Below, in pieces: positions 8,661 through 17,159 of a stretch of 64,000 nucleotides of DNA. The number at the start of each line of letters is the position of its first letter. Within the stretch, counting starts at the first letter, position 1. The DNA is from JAAURS01 sp044923475 (GTDB lineage: Bacteria; Cyanobacteriota; Cyanobacteriia; Thermosynechococcales; Thermosynechococcaceae). The notes below the pieces were generated by a model. That model did not search any database. It was not told the DNA's origin and saw only the letters and a program-made list of their open reading frames with translations. The DNA lies in contig NZ_CP137338.1 in the NCBI RefSeq assembly GCF_044923475.1, positions 2,666,001-2,730,000 on the forward strand, read 5' to 3'. Made by a program: the position numbers and the translations under genes.

Positions 8661-8711
8661 ATTTTAATTCATTAGCTTTATCTTTGCCAACGTTATTCAG
8701 GGATATATTGC

Positions 8712-9694
8712 ATGACGTTACGACCTCGCCGCCTCCGTCAGTCTGAGCCTGTTCGCCGCATGGTTTGCGAAACCGTGCTTACAGTGCATGACCTCATTTA
8801 TCCACTCTTTGTGATGGAAGGAGAACGGCAAAGGGTAGAAGTGTCTTCGATGCCGGGTTGTTACCGTTACTCCCTGGATGAGCTGCTAAGGGAAATTGAA
8901 GATGCCCAGGCTGTGGGAATTGGGGCGATCGCCTTATTCCCGCTAATTCCAGACCACCAGAAAGATCCCCAAGCCACAGAAAGCCTGAATCCAGAAGGAT
9001 TGATTCCGCAGACAGTGAGAGCCATTAAGCAACGATTCCCTGGCTTAGTGGTCATTACTGATGTTGCCCTAGACCCTTACAGCAGCTTAGGCCATGACGG
9101 TTTAGTGGACGAGCAAGGTCGCATCCTGAATGATCCTACGGTCGAAATATTGGCAAGAATGGCGCTAATTCAGGCCGAATCGGGTGCAGATTGGGTTGCC
9201 CCCTCTGACATGATGGATGGTCGCGTGGGAGCGATTCGCAAGGTACTGGATGAATCAGGCCATTGGGATGTGAGCATTCTGGCCTATTCCGCAAAATATG
9301 CTTCGGCTTACTACGGCCCTTTTCGCGATGCGCTAGAGTCTGCACCCCGGTTTGGCGATAAGAAAACCTATCAGATGGATCCGGCTAATGCCCTGGAAGC
9401 GCTCAAAGAAGTGAGTTTGGATATTGCGGAAGGGGCTGACATTGTGATGGTCAAACCTGCCTTAGCCTATATGGATATCATTTGCCGCATTCGATCTGTG
9501 ACTCATTTGCCCATCGCAGCCTATAACGTGAGTGGGGAATACGCCAGATTAAGGCTGCTGGTCAACGGGGCTGGATTGACGAGAATGCCGTTATGCTAGA
9601 AACGCTTACCAGTCTAAAGCGGTCTGGGGCAGACCTGATTTTGACCTATTTTGCCAAAGAAGCTGCGCGACTGCTGCGCAAAAGTTTGCTTTGA
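8712..9694 (+). pseudogene. hemB: Zinc-independent-type porphobilinogen synthase, frameshifted
   Basis: HemB condenses two 5-aminolevulinates to porphobilinogen in tetrapyrrole synthesis. The reading frame runs MTLRPRRLRQSEPVRRM ... MMDGRVGAIR ... VMVKPALAYMDI, then loses frame after SGEYAR near 9553 and stops at 9599. The correct ending, KAAGQRGWIDENAVMLETL ... YFAKEAARLLR, continues in another frame to 9694, so one base seems lost. The metal loop reads DVALDPYSSLGHDG: the three zinc-binding Cys of E. coli/yeast enzymes are absent. This suggests a zinc-independent paralogue kept for zinc starvation, matching the Zur box upstream. A sequencing error is possible. Confidence 0.8.
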
Positions 9695-9716
9695 GGATTC
9701 AGTCCAGGTTTTCCTT

Positions 9717-9955
9717 TTAGGCGGTCGTTTCATCTAAATGTTCAAAGATTGCCTGGTAAAAGGTCAGAACATGATGATCTTGCAGACGGTAGAACACATG
9801 CCGTCCTTGCTTGCGAAAACTTACCAAACGAATAGCGCAGAGGGTTCTTAACTGATGGGATACAGCAGATTCGTTCATATCTAAGGCGATCGCCAAATCT
9901 CCCACGCATATTTCCCGATCGACCAGCATAGAGAGAATGCGCAACCGATTGGTGT
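9717..9955 (-). pseudogene. Truncated SmtB/ArsR-family regulator
   Basis: Encodes the last ~76 residues of an SmtB-type repressor: RILSMLVDREICVGDLAIAL, NESAVSHQLRTL, then YRLQDHHVLTFYQAIFEHLDE. It is the C-terminal part of the intact smtB at 28801-29211, with roughly one difference in ten bases. Upstream of RIL the similarity ends abruptly (GTGTCGTCGGCGAAATCGC) in repeat-rich DNA. The N-terminal metal ligands and first helices are missing, so it is probably non-functional. Same orientation as the intact copy 19 kb away. Confidence 0.75.
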
Positions 9956-10077
9956 CGTCGGCGAAATCGCATTATTATTGCCCCAATAGGGCGATCGTAA
10001 TTGCTGAGGTAGGGCGATCGCTGAATGTGGCGGATGGCTGGGGGCGATCGCACCTTTGACCCCGACTCAGCTTCTAT

Positions 10078-10132
10078 GGGGCGATCGCCAGAATCAGACC
10101 TTGGCTTGGCGATCGCGATGGGCCAACATCTG
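10078..10132. repeat. Interspersed HIP1-rich repeat, copy 1
   Basis: Contains GCGATCGCCAGAATCAGACC followed by TTGGCTTGGCGATCGCGATG, the same core as copies at 11280, 12298, 14599 and 14737. Here the right half (CTCCCCTTCAGATTCGCAAC) is missing. Confidence 0.65.
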
Positions 10133-10190
10133 GAATAAAAACGGATTTTTTACAGGATAATGATTGTCAGTGTGCGGTTTAGGAGTTGTC

Positions 10191-11243
10191 GTGGCAAAGA
10201 ATCTCCCGATTGTTGGTAAAGGCTACGATGAATTTCTCAGAGACCTAAAAGAGCGTATTCGCACGGCTCAGATCAAGGCCGCTCTTGCCGTTAACCGCGA
10301 ACTGGTGTTGTTGTATTGGCAAATGGGTCGCCAGATTCTGGCCCGACAGAAATCAGAGGGTTGGGGTGCAAAAGTCATTGAGCAGCTTGCCAAAGACCTC
10401 AAGTCTGAGTTTCCCGATATGACTGGACTGTCCCGAACTAATCTTTTGTATATGCGAGCCTTCGCGGAAGCGTATCTTGATGAGTCAATTGTCCAGCAAG
10501 CTGCTGGACAAATTCCCTGGTTCCATAATTGTGTGCTGCTGGACAAAATCAAAGACCCTGAACAACGACTCTGGTATATCCAGCAGACGATCGCCAATGG
10601 CTGGAGCCGTAACGTTTTGGTGCTCCAGATTGAGAGTCGTCTCTTTGAACGTCAGGGCTGTGCCATCACGAACTTTGAGCAGGCTCTCCCAAAGCCTCAA
10701 TCTGACCTAGCCCAGCAGCTTCTCAAAGACCCATATAATTTTGAGTTCCTCACGATTAGTCAAAATGCCCAGGAACTTGAGTTAGAACGGGGTCTTGTGA
10801 CGCATATCCGAGATTTTCTCCTGGAGCTGGGGATGGGCTTTTCCTTTGTGGGCAGCCAGTACCCGTTGGAGGTCGATGGGACAGAGTATCGGATCGATCT
10901 CCTCTTCTATCACCTTCAGCTTCGGTGCTTTGTCGTCATTGACCTTAAGATGGGGGCTTTTCAGCCGGAGTTCTCTGGCAAGATGAATTTCTACGTTGCG
11001 GTAGTTGACGATCTTCTCCGGCACGAAACGGATAATCCGACAATTGGCCTTATTCTCTGTAAGTCGAAGAGCCGTACAACAGCGGAGTATGCGCTTCGGA
11101 ACATTCAAACTCCCATAGGGGTTTCAACCCACAAGCTACCGCAGCCTCTCCAGGAGAATTTACCTTCAATTGAACAGCTTGAGATGGAGCTACAAACGAT
11201 CGCACTTTCTCAAGAAGAGCTAGATTTAGTTGAGAACTGCTGA
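10191..11243 (+). CDS. PDDEXK nuclease-domain protein (YhcG / DUF1016 family)
   Basis: About 350 residues with the two-part YhcG architecture: an N-terminal helical DUF1016-type domain (AALAVNRELVLLYWQMGRQI, FPDMTGLSRTNLLYMR) and a C-terminal PD-(D/E)XK fold (EYRIDLLFYH, CFVVIDLKMGAF with the catalytic-looking D...D-x-K pattern, then GLILCKSKS). Family members are often carried on mobile or defence islands. I chose the GTG at 10191 because AGGAG lies just upstream; a TTG start at 10164 is possible. Role unproven. Confidence 0.8.
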   Translation: MAKNLPIVGKGYDEFLRDLKERIRTAQIKAALAVNRELVLLYWQMGRQILARQKSEGWGAKVIEQLAKDLKSEFPDMTGLSRTNLLYMRAFAEAYLDESIVQQAAGQIPWFHNCVLLDKIKDPEQRLWYIQQTIANGWSRNVLVLQIESRLFERQGCAITNFEQALPKPQSDLAQQLLKDPYNFEFLTISQNAQELELERGLVTHIRDFLLELGMGFSFVGSQYPLEVDGTEYRIDLLFYHLQLRCFVVIDLKMGAFQPEFSGKMNFYVAVVDDLLRHETDNPTIGLILCKSKSRTTAEYALRNIQTPIGVSTHKLPQPLQENLPSIEQLEMELQTIALSQEELDLVENC

Positions 11244-11279
11244 AGAAATTCGATATTTCTCAGTTTTAGCGCGGGAAAG

Positions 11280-11375
11280 CGATCGCCAGTTTCAGCACTT
11301 GGATTGGCGATCGCAGTTGCCCAAAATCTCCCCTTCAGATTCGCAACAGTTCTGTGTCGTTGGTGCGATCGTATC
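11280..11375. repeat. Interspersed HIP1-rich repeat, copy 2
   Basis: GATCGCCAGTTTCAGCACTT, then GGATTGGCGATCGC, then AATCTCCCCTTCAGATTCGC and a GTTGGTGCGATCG end. Fills the gap between the YhcG-type gene and the UPF0175/DUF3368 pair. Confidence 0.65.
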
Positions 11376-11444
11376 GTTACTGGGTTGATATGGCGATTGC
11401 TCCTTACTACAATGAGGGCATAGTGCCGAGGTTCAATTAAGTCT

Positions 11445-11699
11445 ATGAGTCTTCAACTATCTATTCCTGACTCCGTTCTCTCAGGTGTACGCCTACCCGA
11501 AGGCCAGCTTGAGCAATCCCTCCTCCAAGAACTAGCGATCGCCCTTTATAGCCAAGACCTATTGTCTTTTGGCAAGGCACGAGAACTCGCTCAACTCGAT
11601 AAATACGCTTTTGGTCGCTTGCTGGGCGAACGTGGAATCTCTCGGCACTATGGACAACCAGAGCTAGAGGACGATCTCATTTATGCTCATCGTGAGTAA
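11445..11699 (+). CDS. UPF0175 family protein, putative antitoxin
   Basis: 84 residues. The C-terminal half has the UPF0175 pattern LSFGKARELAQLDKYAFGRLLGERGIS with an HTH-like helix pair. It overlaps the following PIN-like gene by 17 bases (stop 11699, next start 11683), the arrangement typical of type II toxin-antitoxin pairs. It would repress the operon and neutralise the DUF3368 toxin; this is inferred from family and layout. Confidence 0.75.
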   Translation: MSLQLSIPDSVLSGVRLPEGQLEQSLLQELAIALYSQDLLSFGKARELAQLDKYAFGRLLGERGISRHYGQPELEDDLIYAHRE

Positions 11700-12180
11700 C
11701 ACATCCCCAATCCTGAATCTGGCTATTATTGAGCATCTAGACTTAATCAAACAGCAATTTATACAGGTAATTATTCCTCCAGGTGTTTTGGGAGAACTCA
11801 AGGTTAATGAAGATCGTCCTGGCTCCCTTGCCCTTCGCAACGCGGTCTCTGAAGGATGGATTAAGATTCAGCCCCTTACCCAATCTCAAACGGTTGTTCA
11901 GCTTTTGCGACAGACGCTAGACCAAGGTGAATCTGAGGCGATCGCATTAGCATTAGAACAACAGGCAGATTATATTTTGCTGGATGAACGAGATGGACGA
12001 AAAGTTGCTAAATCGTTAGGGCTAAATGTTACGGGTGTTTTGGGTGTTTTACTGAAAGCCAAACAATCTGGGGCTATATCTCAATTAAAACCTTTACTGG
12101 AAGACCTAATTCAGGTTGCTGGGTTTAGGATTTCTCCAGTCCTTCTTGCTCAACTCTTAGCGATGGATGTTCAAAAATAG
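11683..12180 (+). CDS. DUF3368 PIN-like protein, putative toxin
   Basis: 165 residues of a PIN-type ribonuclease fold: ISNTSPILNLAIIEHLDL at the start (first acidic residue replaced by Asn in SNTSP, usual for DUF3368), QGESEAIALALEQ, then YILLDERDGRKVAKSLGL and TGVLGVLLKAKQSG. It overlaps the UPF0175 gene and is probably its toxin partner, cleaving RNA in stress. Confidence 0.78.
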   Translation: MLIVSNTSPILNLAIIEHLDLIKQQFIQVIIPPGVLGELKVNEDRPGSLALRNAVSEGWIKIQPLTQSQTVVQLLRQTLDQGESEAIALALEQQADYILLDERDGRKVAKSLGLNVTGVLGVLLKAKQSGAISQLKPLLEDLIQVAGFRISPVLLAQLLAMDVQK

Positions 12181-12297
12181 ATTTCTATAATATTCACGGA
12201 ATTTCGACTTGCCAACGACTCTCGTGATGCTTGTAACTCATAAAACTCGTTTCCGCATCAAGCATATTCTTCCTTGCTGTAGCTCAATAGTGTTATC

Positions 12298-12390
12298 GCC
12301 AGATTCAGTACTGGGCTTGGCGATCGCCATCAACCAACCTCTCCCCTTCAGATTCGCAACTGTTCTTTGTTGGTGGCGAGATCGCAACTT
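12298..12390. repeat. Interspersed HIP1-rich repeat, copy 3
   Basis: GGGCTTGGCGATCGCCATC, then AACCAACCTCTCCCCTTCAG and TTCGCAACTGTTCTTTGTTG, ending GGTGGCGAGATCGC. Nearly identical to copy 4 at 14599-14695. It lies between the DUF3368 gene and the severed end of the MazF-type toxin. Confidence 0.7.
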
Positions 12391-12492
12391 CCCCTTCATT
12401 CTGTTTGGGTTAGACGTTGATGCTACAGGGATGCTGATGTGTCAGGTGCATCGTCCAATGCTGCAAGAGATATTTTGATGCACCTACAAATC

Positions 12493-13975
12493 CAATGCCA
12501 CTGAAATAAGCTAAATCAATTTACTAGAGCAGCTTTGAGAACAGCACGAGGTTTATTCATTCGCGCAAATGGCTTTGGCCTACGTTTTAGCACTCTGGGT
12601 TCAGACCGAAAAACTCTCAAAGGCAGCAAGTCCTTTGCTACAACCTCCATTAGAACTCGATACAAATTTTGCTGTATCTTTTGCGTTGTAATTGCCAACA
12701 ACCCTATTGTTTGTAGGAACTGCTGTCGAGTTCCCTGCAACGACAGTCGAGATAGGGCTTGTTCTGAGGATTGCGCTGTCTGGAGCATGACGGTTCGCAA
12801 GAGATTGTAGGCCAATAGATGTGCCCAGAGGTCTTTGCGCACCATTTGCGGGGTTTTGGCGCTGAGCATCTCCATACCCAAGGTGGTTTTGAGATGTCGT
12901 AAATTAACCTCAGCCGCCTGCCATCTCAGACCGTAGAGTTGACCTAACTGCTTGGCACTATAGCGTTTGGCATCGAGTAAAGTCGTGACAATAATGATTC
13001 GTAGGTCTCGAAAACCTGGACGACGGATTAGGATAGACACCTCGCGAACATCTAAAAACTTTGGCAACTGGCTAAAGTCTTCCTCACTCATGTGTTGAGG
13101 AGGTTTGGAAGGTTTATGCCATCGAACAGCATGGTCTCCAATACCCAGCTTCTGACCTCGACGAAAATCGCTATGACGGGCATGATGCTTACGAAACACC
13201 CCATCAGCGCCCTGGGCTTGGACTAAGGCCAGATCTGTAAAAGTTCCATAAGCTCGGTCGCCGAGCCCTACATCCCCAGGCACTAAGTCCGCATACAGCA
13301 GACGACTCAATTCCAGCTCACTGGTCTTAAAACAGCTCACGCAAGCCGACACAACCGCACCTGTCATTAAGGAGAAGACCACCACAAGCTTGGCGATGGG
13401 AAATCCACACCCTGGCTTTTGGTTACTGTGTTGAGGATAATCGGCTTGGTTGGCAGGCGTATCGCTCATCAGCACTGTGGTACCGTCATAGACCCGCACC
13501 CGAAGTCCACACCATTGTTCGGTCGAGGGAATCGTTTGTTCTAACGACTCCGCCGTATCGGGAATCAGACGCTGCAAGACGCTTTCGCTCAATCGTTGAC
13601 GGGCTTTACTATAGGCTCCAGTATCAGGGGAGGGGCTGTCTCCGCCTGCCGCTCCCACCCAAGCCGTAATCCGTTTGACGGCATTGCTGAGGCTTTTATC
13701 CGGGTCTAAAACTTGAGACAGGAGTGCCCATAGCGTCACAATCGGCGTATACACACAGTTTCGATACTGAATATTTTCTTCTACTAAAATTTCTTCAATC
13801 CGCGACGCTGGCAATATCTTCAACCAAGGTAATCCAATACTCTGATTGAACTGCTGCTTGAGAATTTCGGCACGATTCAGCATAAGATAAGGAGGTATTA
13901 TTTTGGTCTGTAAGGCTATGATGCTTCTAAATCATGCCTTGCAGATTTTTTTGTCTCCTTATTTCAGTGGCATTG
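12493..13975 (-). mobile_element. IS4-family insertion sequence, 1483 bp, intact
   Basis: Perfect 18-bp inverted repeats (CAATGCCACTGAAATAAG at the left, its complement at 13958-13975) and an 11-bp target duplication ACCTACAAATC at 12482-12492 and 13976-13986. The single transposase ORF is undamaged. The perfect repeats and duplication point to recent insertion. Confidence 0.92.
12516..13883 (-). CDS. IS4-family transposase
   Basis: 455 residues of a DDE transposase. Features are VRVYDGTTVLMSDTPAN (first D), a second acidic region GDVGLGDRAYGTF, and the Y-(2)-R-(3)-E-type region LYGLRWQAAEVNLRHLKTTLG with the catalytic Glu. The ORF fills the element between perfect terminal repeats and has no stop or shift, so it is probably active. 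Confidence 0.9.
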   Translation of the reverse strand: MLNRAEILKQQFNQSIGLPWLKILPASRIEEILVEENIQYRNCVYTPIVTLWALLSQVLDPDKSLSNAVKRITAWVGAAGGDSPSPDTGAYSKARQRLSESVLQRLIPDTAESLEQTIPSTEQWCGLRVRVYDGTTVLMSDTPANQADYPQHSNQKPGCGFPIAKLVVVFSLMTGAVVSACVSCFKTSELELSRLLYADLVPGDVGLGDRAYGTFTDLALVQAQGADGVFRKHHARHSDFRRGQKLGIGDHAVRWHKPSKPPQHMSEEDFSQLPKFLDVREVSILIRRPGFRDLRIIIVTTLLDAKRYSAKQLGQLYGLRWQAAEVNLRHLKTTLGMEMLSAKTPQMVRKDLWAHLLAYNLLRTVMLQTAQSSEQALSRLSLQGTRQQFLQTIGLLAITTQKIQQNLYRVLMEVVAKDLLPLRVFRSEPRVLKRRPKPFARMNKPRAVLKAALVN

Positions 13976-14275
13976 ACCTACAAATCCCTTTCCAACCCAG
14001 TTCCGATAAATGTCCGATATAGATCAGGTTGGCTGAGGGGGGTAGGGTAACAAAACTGCGAAAAGTAGAGGCAACTCGTAAGCCTGCTGTAGCCCAATCT
14101 TGAAGTTCATAGTCAGTTGCGCCAAGTCCGCTGGTTCGAGTTGTGATAAGTCCGACAATCGTATCGGGACGAGCTGCATGATAGGTTTTGGATGATAATA
14201 CGACAGCAGGACGGCGCTTGGTACCTGTGACGCCAGGAAAGTCTACTGTGACGATGTCGCCAGGATTAAAGGGCA

Positions 14276-14506
14276 CTAAACAATCCCCTCTTCGTCAGGA
14301 AAGAGGCTGTTTGCATACTGTATGGAAAAAGACGCTAATTCGTGCTGATCTTGCTCTGTCCAGGTATCGCTAATGTCAATAGCGGAAATCTCTTGCTGGG
14401 TCAGGTTATTCAAAATAAGGGCAGCCAAATGCAGGCGATCGCCGACTGACAAATTTCCAACAAAATTTTGATAAATGTCTTGGACGGTTTGGGATATGTT
14501 GGGCAT
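14276..14506 (-). CDS. Putative antitoxin of the interrupted MazF-type toxin
   Basis: 76 residues, acidic, beginning MPNISQTVQDIYQNFVGNLS and containing DRLHLAALILNNL and DISDTWTEQDQHELASFS. It precedes the toxin with a one-base overlap (TAGTG), as expected for a type II antitoxin. The toxin is disrupted by an IS while this gene remains open. Confidence 0.65.
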   Translation of the reverse strand: MPNISQTVQDIYQNFVGNLSVGDRLHLAALILNNLTQQEISAIDISDTWTEQDQHELASFSIQYANSLFPDEEGIV

Positions 14507-14598
14507 GGTTGTTCCTCCTGATCGTTATTTTATCCCAAATCCAGTATGTCTCAAGTCCTATTGGCTCAGGTACGATCGCATCGTTCCCGCCTCAATAG

Positions 14599-14695
14599 GG
14601 CGATCGCCAGAATCAGACCTTGGCTTGGCGATCGCCATCAACCAACCTCTCCCCTTCAGATTCGCAACTATTCTTTGTTGGTGGCGAGATCGCAG
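14599..14695. repeat. Interspersed HIP1-rich repeat, copy 4
   Basis: Full-length unit: GCGATCGCCAGAATCAGACC, TTGGCTTGGCGATCGCCATC, CCTCTCCCCTTCAGATTCGC, then TGTTGGTGGCGAGATCGC. The 416-bp gap 14507-14922 contains only this unit, the linker GAGGTAGGGCGATCGCTGAA (also at ~10006) and copy 5. Confidence 0.7.
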
Positions 14696-14736
14696 TTGCT
14701 GAGGTAGGGCGATCGCTGAATGTGGCTGATGACTTG

Positions 14737-14831
14737 GGGCGATCACCAGATTCAGTCCTTGGCTTGGCGATCGCGAATGACCAAAATCTCCCCTTCAGAT
14801 TCGCAACTGTTTTTTGTCGGTGGGGCGATCT
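14737..14831. repeat. Interspersed HIP1-rich repeat, copy 5
   Basis: GGGGCGATCACCAGATTCAG, CCTTGGCTTGGCGATCGCGA, AATCTCCCCTTCAGATTCGC and TTTTTTGTCGGTGGGGCGAT. In tandem with copy 4, separated by about 40 bp. Confidence 0.7.
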
Positions 14832-17159
14832 CATTGTTGTTGACTCGTTAGACTATCACAATAATTGATCTTAATCGCGTTGCATTACGTAAAACTCTTC
14901 ATTCATTTAAAATGTGATTCATTCACTCATAGCTTTTTACATAGCTATACACTAGATAAGTCGGGTTTGAACGGTTGGGAGTATGAATCAAATTATGGAT
15001 TCGATCTGACGAATATCCACGCTCACCCCAAACAGCCCAAATTAGTGAAAGTTCATTTTCTTCAAGGAAAGTTCTCAATAGTTCCTCCCGCACATAAAAC
15101 AATCGTTGTTTGTTGTTAAAACAATCGTTACCAAAAGATAAGTTATATGTTGCCCTCAACCCCTCACTTGTGAAAAAATCTAGTGTTTGCGGCTGGCCAA
15201 TCAATTTTAACTCACAAACAATCTCTTTCGATAAAGTGGTAGCATAAGTAGTTTTATTAGCAGCGCTACGATCTCCTTCCCATTCAAAGTCACGAACCGG
15301 AATTATTGCACTATAGACAACTGAATGTTCCAGCACTTCCTCGACTTTTATAGGCACTTCTCGAACTTCTATACGCTCAATCTCCTCCATGCTAAGTTTT
15401 TGATTTTCATCCGTTTGCGAATTAATACCTGTGAGGATTCTTTCTATATTGGTGTTGCTTAAATCTAATTGCTTACCGTCCAGAAAAAATATGGTCTGTG
15501 CCCTCTCAACGACAACAATTTCCTCTTTCTCAACAAAAGAGAGTTTACTAAATTCATTTTCGGGAAAGGTTCCACACCATGGAATTTCTCCTGCAAAGGT
15601 ATGGCCAACCGATGGCTTTTCAGGTAACCATCGTCCACCTAAATCTTGATTTGAAAGATGCTGGCAAAAAGAATCAGCTTCACTAGACAAGACTAGAAAA
15701 CTTCTAATGAAACAAAATAGACTACGACCAATGGTTTTATCTTCTTGGGTTATATAGCCATCTAACATAACCCAAGAGCCTTCTTCGCCATTCAAATTTG
15801 CTAATCGAAGATAAGGATTTACATCAGGTGATGGACCATCAGCGATCCATTCTTTCGTCCCTGTGTCATTACTTCCGAGAAAGTTTGTTTGAATGAGAGG
15901 AATATCCGGCAATTGTTCAGGAAAACTGGGATCAATATCGAGATCCCAGTCCCAATCTCTTTCATTTTCTCTGTCTATTATTCCCAAATCATGCAATAGG
16001 CCCGACATCTCAAAGAATGCAATCCACGAATACTTTTTCCCATAGCGATCAATCTTTTTTGCATCACTTTCGACTCTGCCCCAGCGATGGTTATGTGCGA
16101 TAGAACTGTCAATATCACTAAAGTTTTCACTAGACCAACCAAGTTGCTCAATTCGCCAAAGGATTTGCGAGCGGATTCTGCGATATTCTTCATTCTGGAA
16201 ATCATAATTTCTGCGACCCGGTACTAATCTTCCAAGAGTATAGTTTTGGAAATCCATGTCAAAAGGCGAATCTGAATCATAACTACTCTCTCCAGATGAT
16301 TCACTGTTACTCCAATCACGCAATCCCCCATCTTGATAAGGAGGTTTACTTCTTCGTATTTCTTCAGAAGAAAAAAGATTTAGGTCATGAAAGGAGGCTA
16401 ATTCTACAATTCGCCTTCCATACTCTCTCATTAAAGAGTGTGTTGTACTGAACGATGCATTTTCTGTAAACATTGCATCATAAATACCTCGTGCATATGT
16501 GGGCAATGTTGAATTAACAAATGTTTGATCTTCTAAATCCACATGTCGTGCCATTGCAACCCCATAACTCGCTGCCAGCATTCGTTCTGGGATATAAGGG
16601 TCGTTAATTTCAAGTGCTGCTAAGGTTTCCTCGAACAGTGCTGTGGGATTTCCCCGGCCAAACCAGTACAGCGCACGGGTTACCAGATCGCGAAGTTCTC
16701 GATCAGTAGATGTTAAGAACCAGAGAAGCCATTTTGCACGAAGTCGATCAGATGCAGTTCTTGTCTCAAGGTGTTGTTTCCATGTATCTTCCATTGACAA
16801 CAGACTGTTGAACCTTTCAGAAGATACTGTGTAACTAAACTCCTCAAAGTATGTTTCCCTGATCCACTCTGTCCAAATAAGATCTCGTTCTGAAACCGAC
16901 ATTTCTCGAAGTGTTGAATCCAGAAAATTAGCATTAAGAGGATGATGTTCTATTGATCGAGTTGTCCGAAGTCTGTAAAAAAGACGTTTTCTACTTGTTG
17001 GAGACTCATACAACATCTTCTTTAAGGCAGCTATTGCCTCTTGATCCAGATACTCCGCATCTATCTCGGATGCAAATGCAAGAGCATTTATTCTCAATGG
17101 TTCAGAGAGATATTTCCAAAAATGTCTACCTTGCATTCGGTGTGGAGCCAGAGTAACTA

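Larger units (their letters stand above)
9695..10190. other. Gap holding an smtB fragment and interspersed repeats
   Basis: No intact gene. It contains the truncated smtB copy (9717-9944+), a first repeat unit around 9983-10052 (TTGCTGAGGTAGGGCGATCG...), a second at 10078-10132 and, at 10156-10168, GATAATGATTGTC, one base away from the perfect Zur-type palindrome. Confidence 0.6.
12423..14276 (-). pseudogene. MazF/PemK-type toxin gene split by an IS4-like element
   Basis: The main part (14276 to 13976) begins MPFNPGDIVTVDFPGVTGTKRRPAVVL and runs to HLSELGWKGICRS, where the IS begins. The original end lies beyond it: continuing from the other copy of the 11-bp duplication gives GICRCIKISLAALDD and a stop at 12423. 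The family is an mRNA interferase. The truncated protein now ends in IS-encoded SMPLK and lacks the last ~20 native residues, so activity is doubtful. Its start (GTG) overlaps the antitoxin stop by one base. Confidence 0.8.

Noticed and set aside
12209..12478. 89-codon ORF on the plus strand
   Set aside because: It runs through an interspersed repeat and across the severed toxin tail in another frame; no family resemblance.
9983..14831. CRISPR array
   Set aside because: The repeats are ~95 bp, imperfect, irregularly spaced and without uniform spacers; no cas genes occur in the window.
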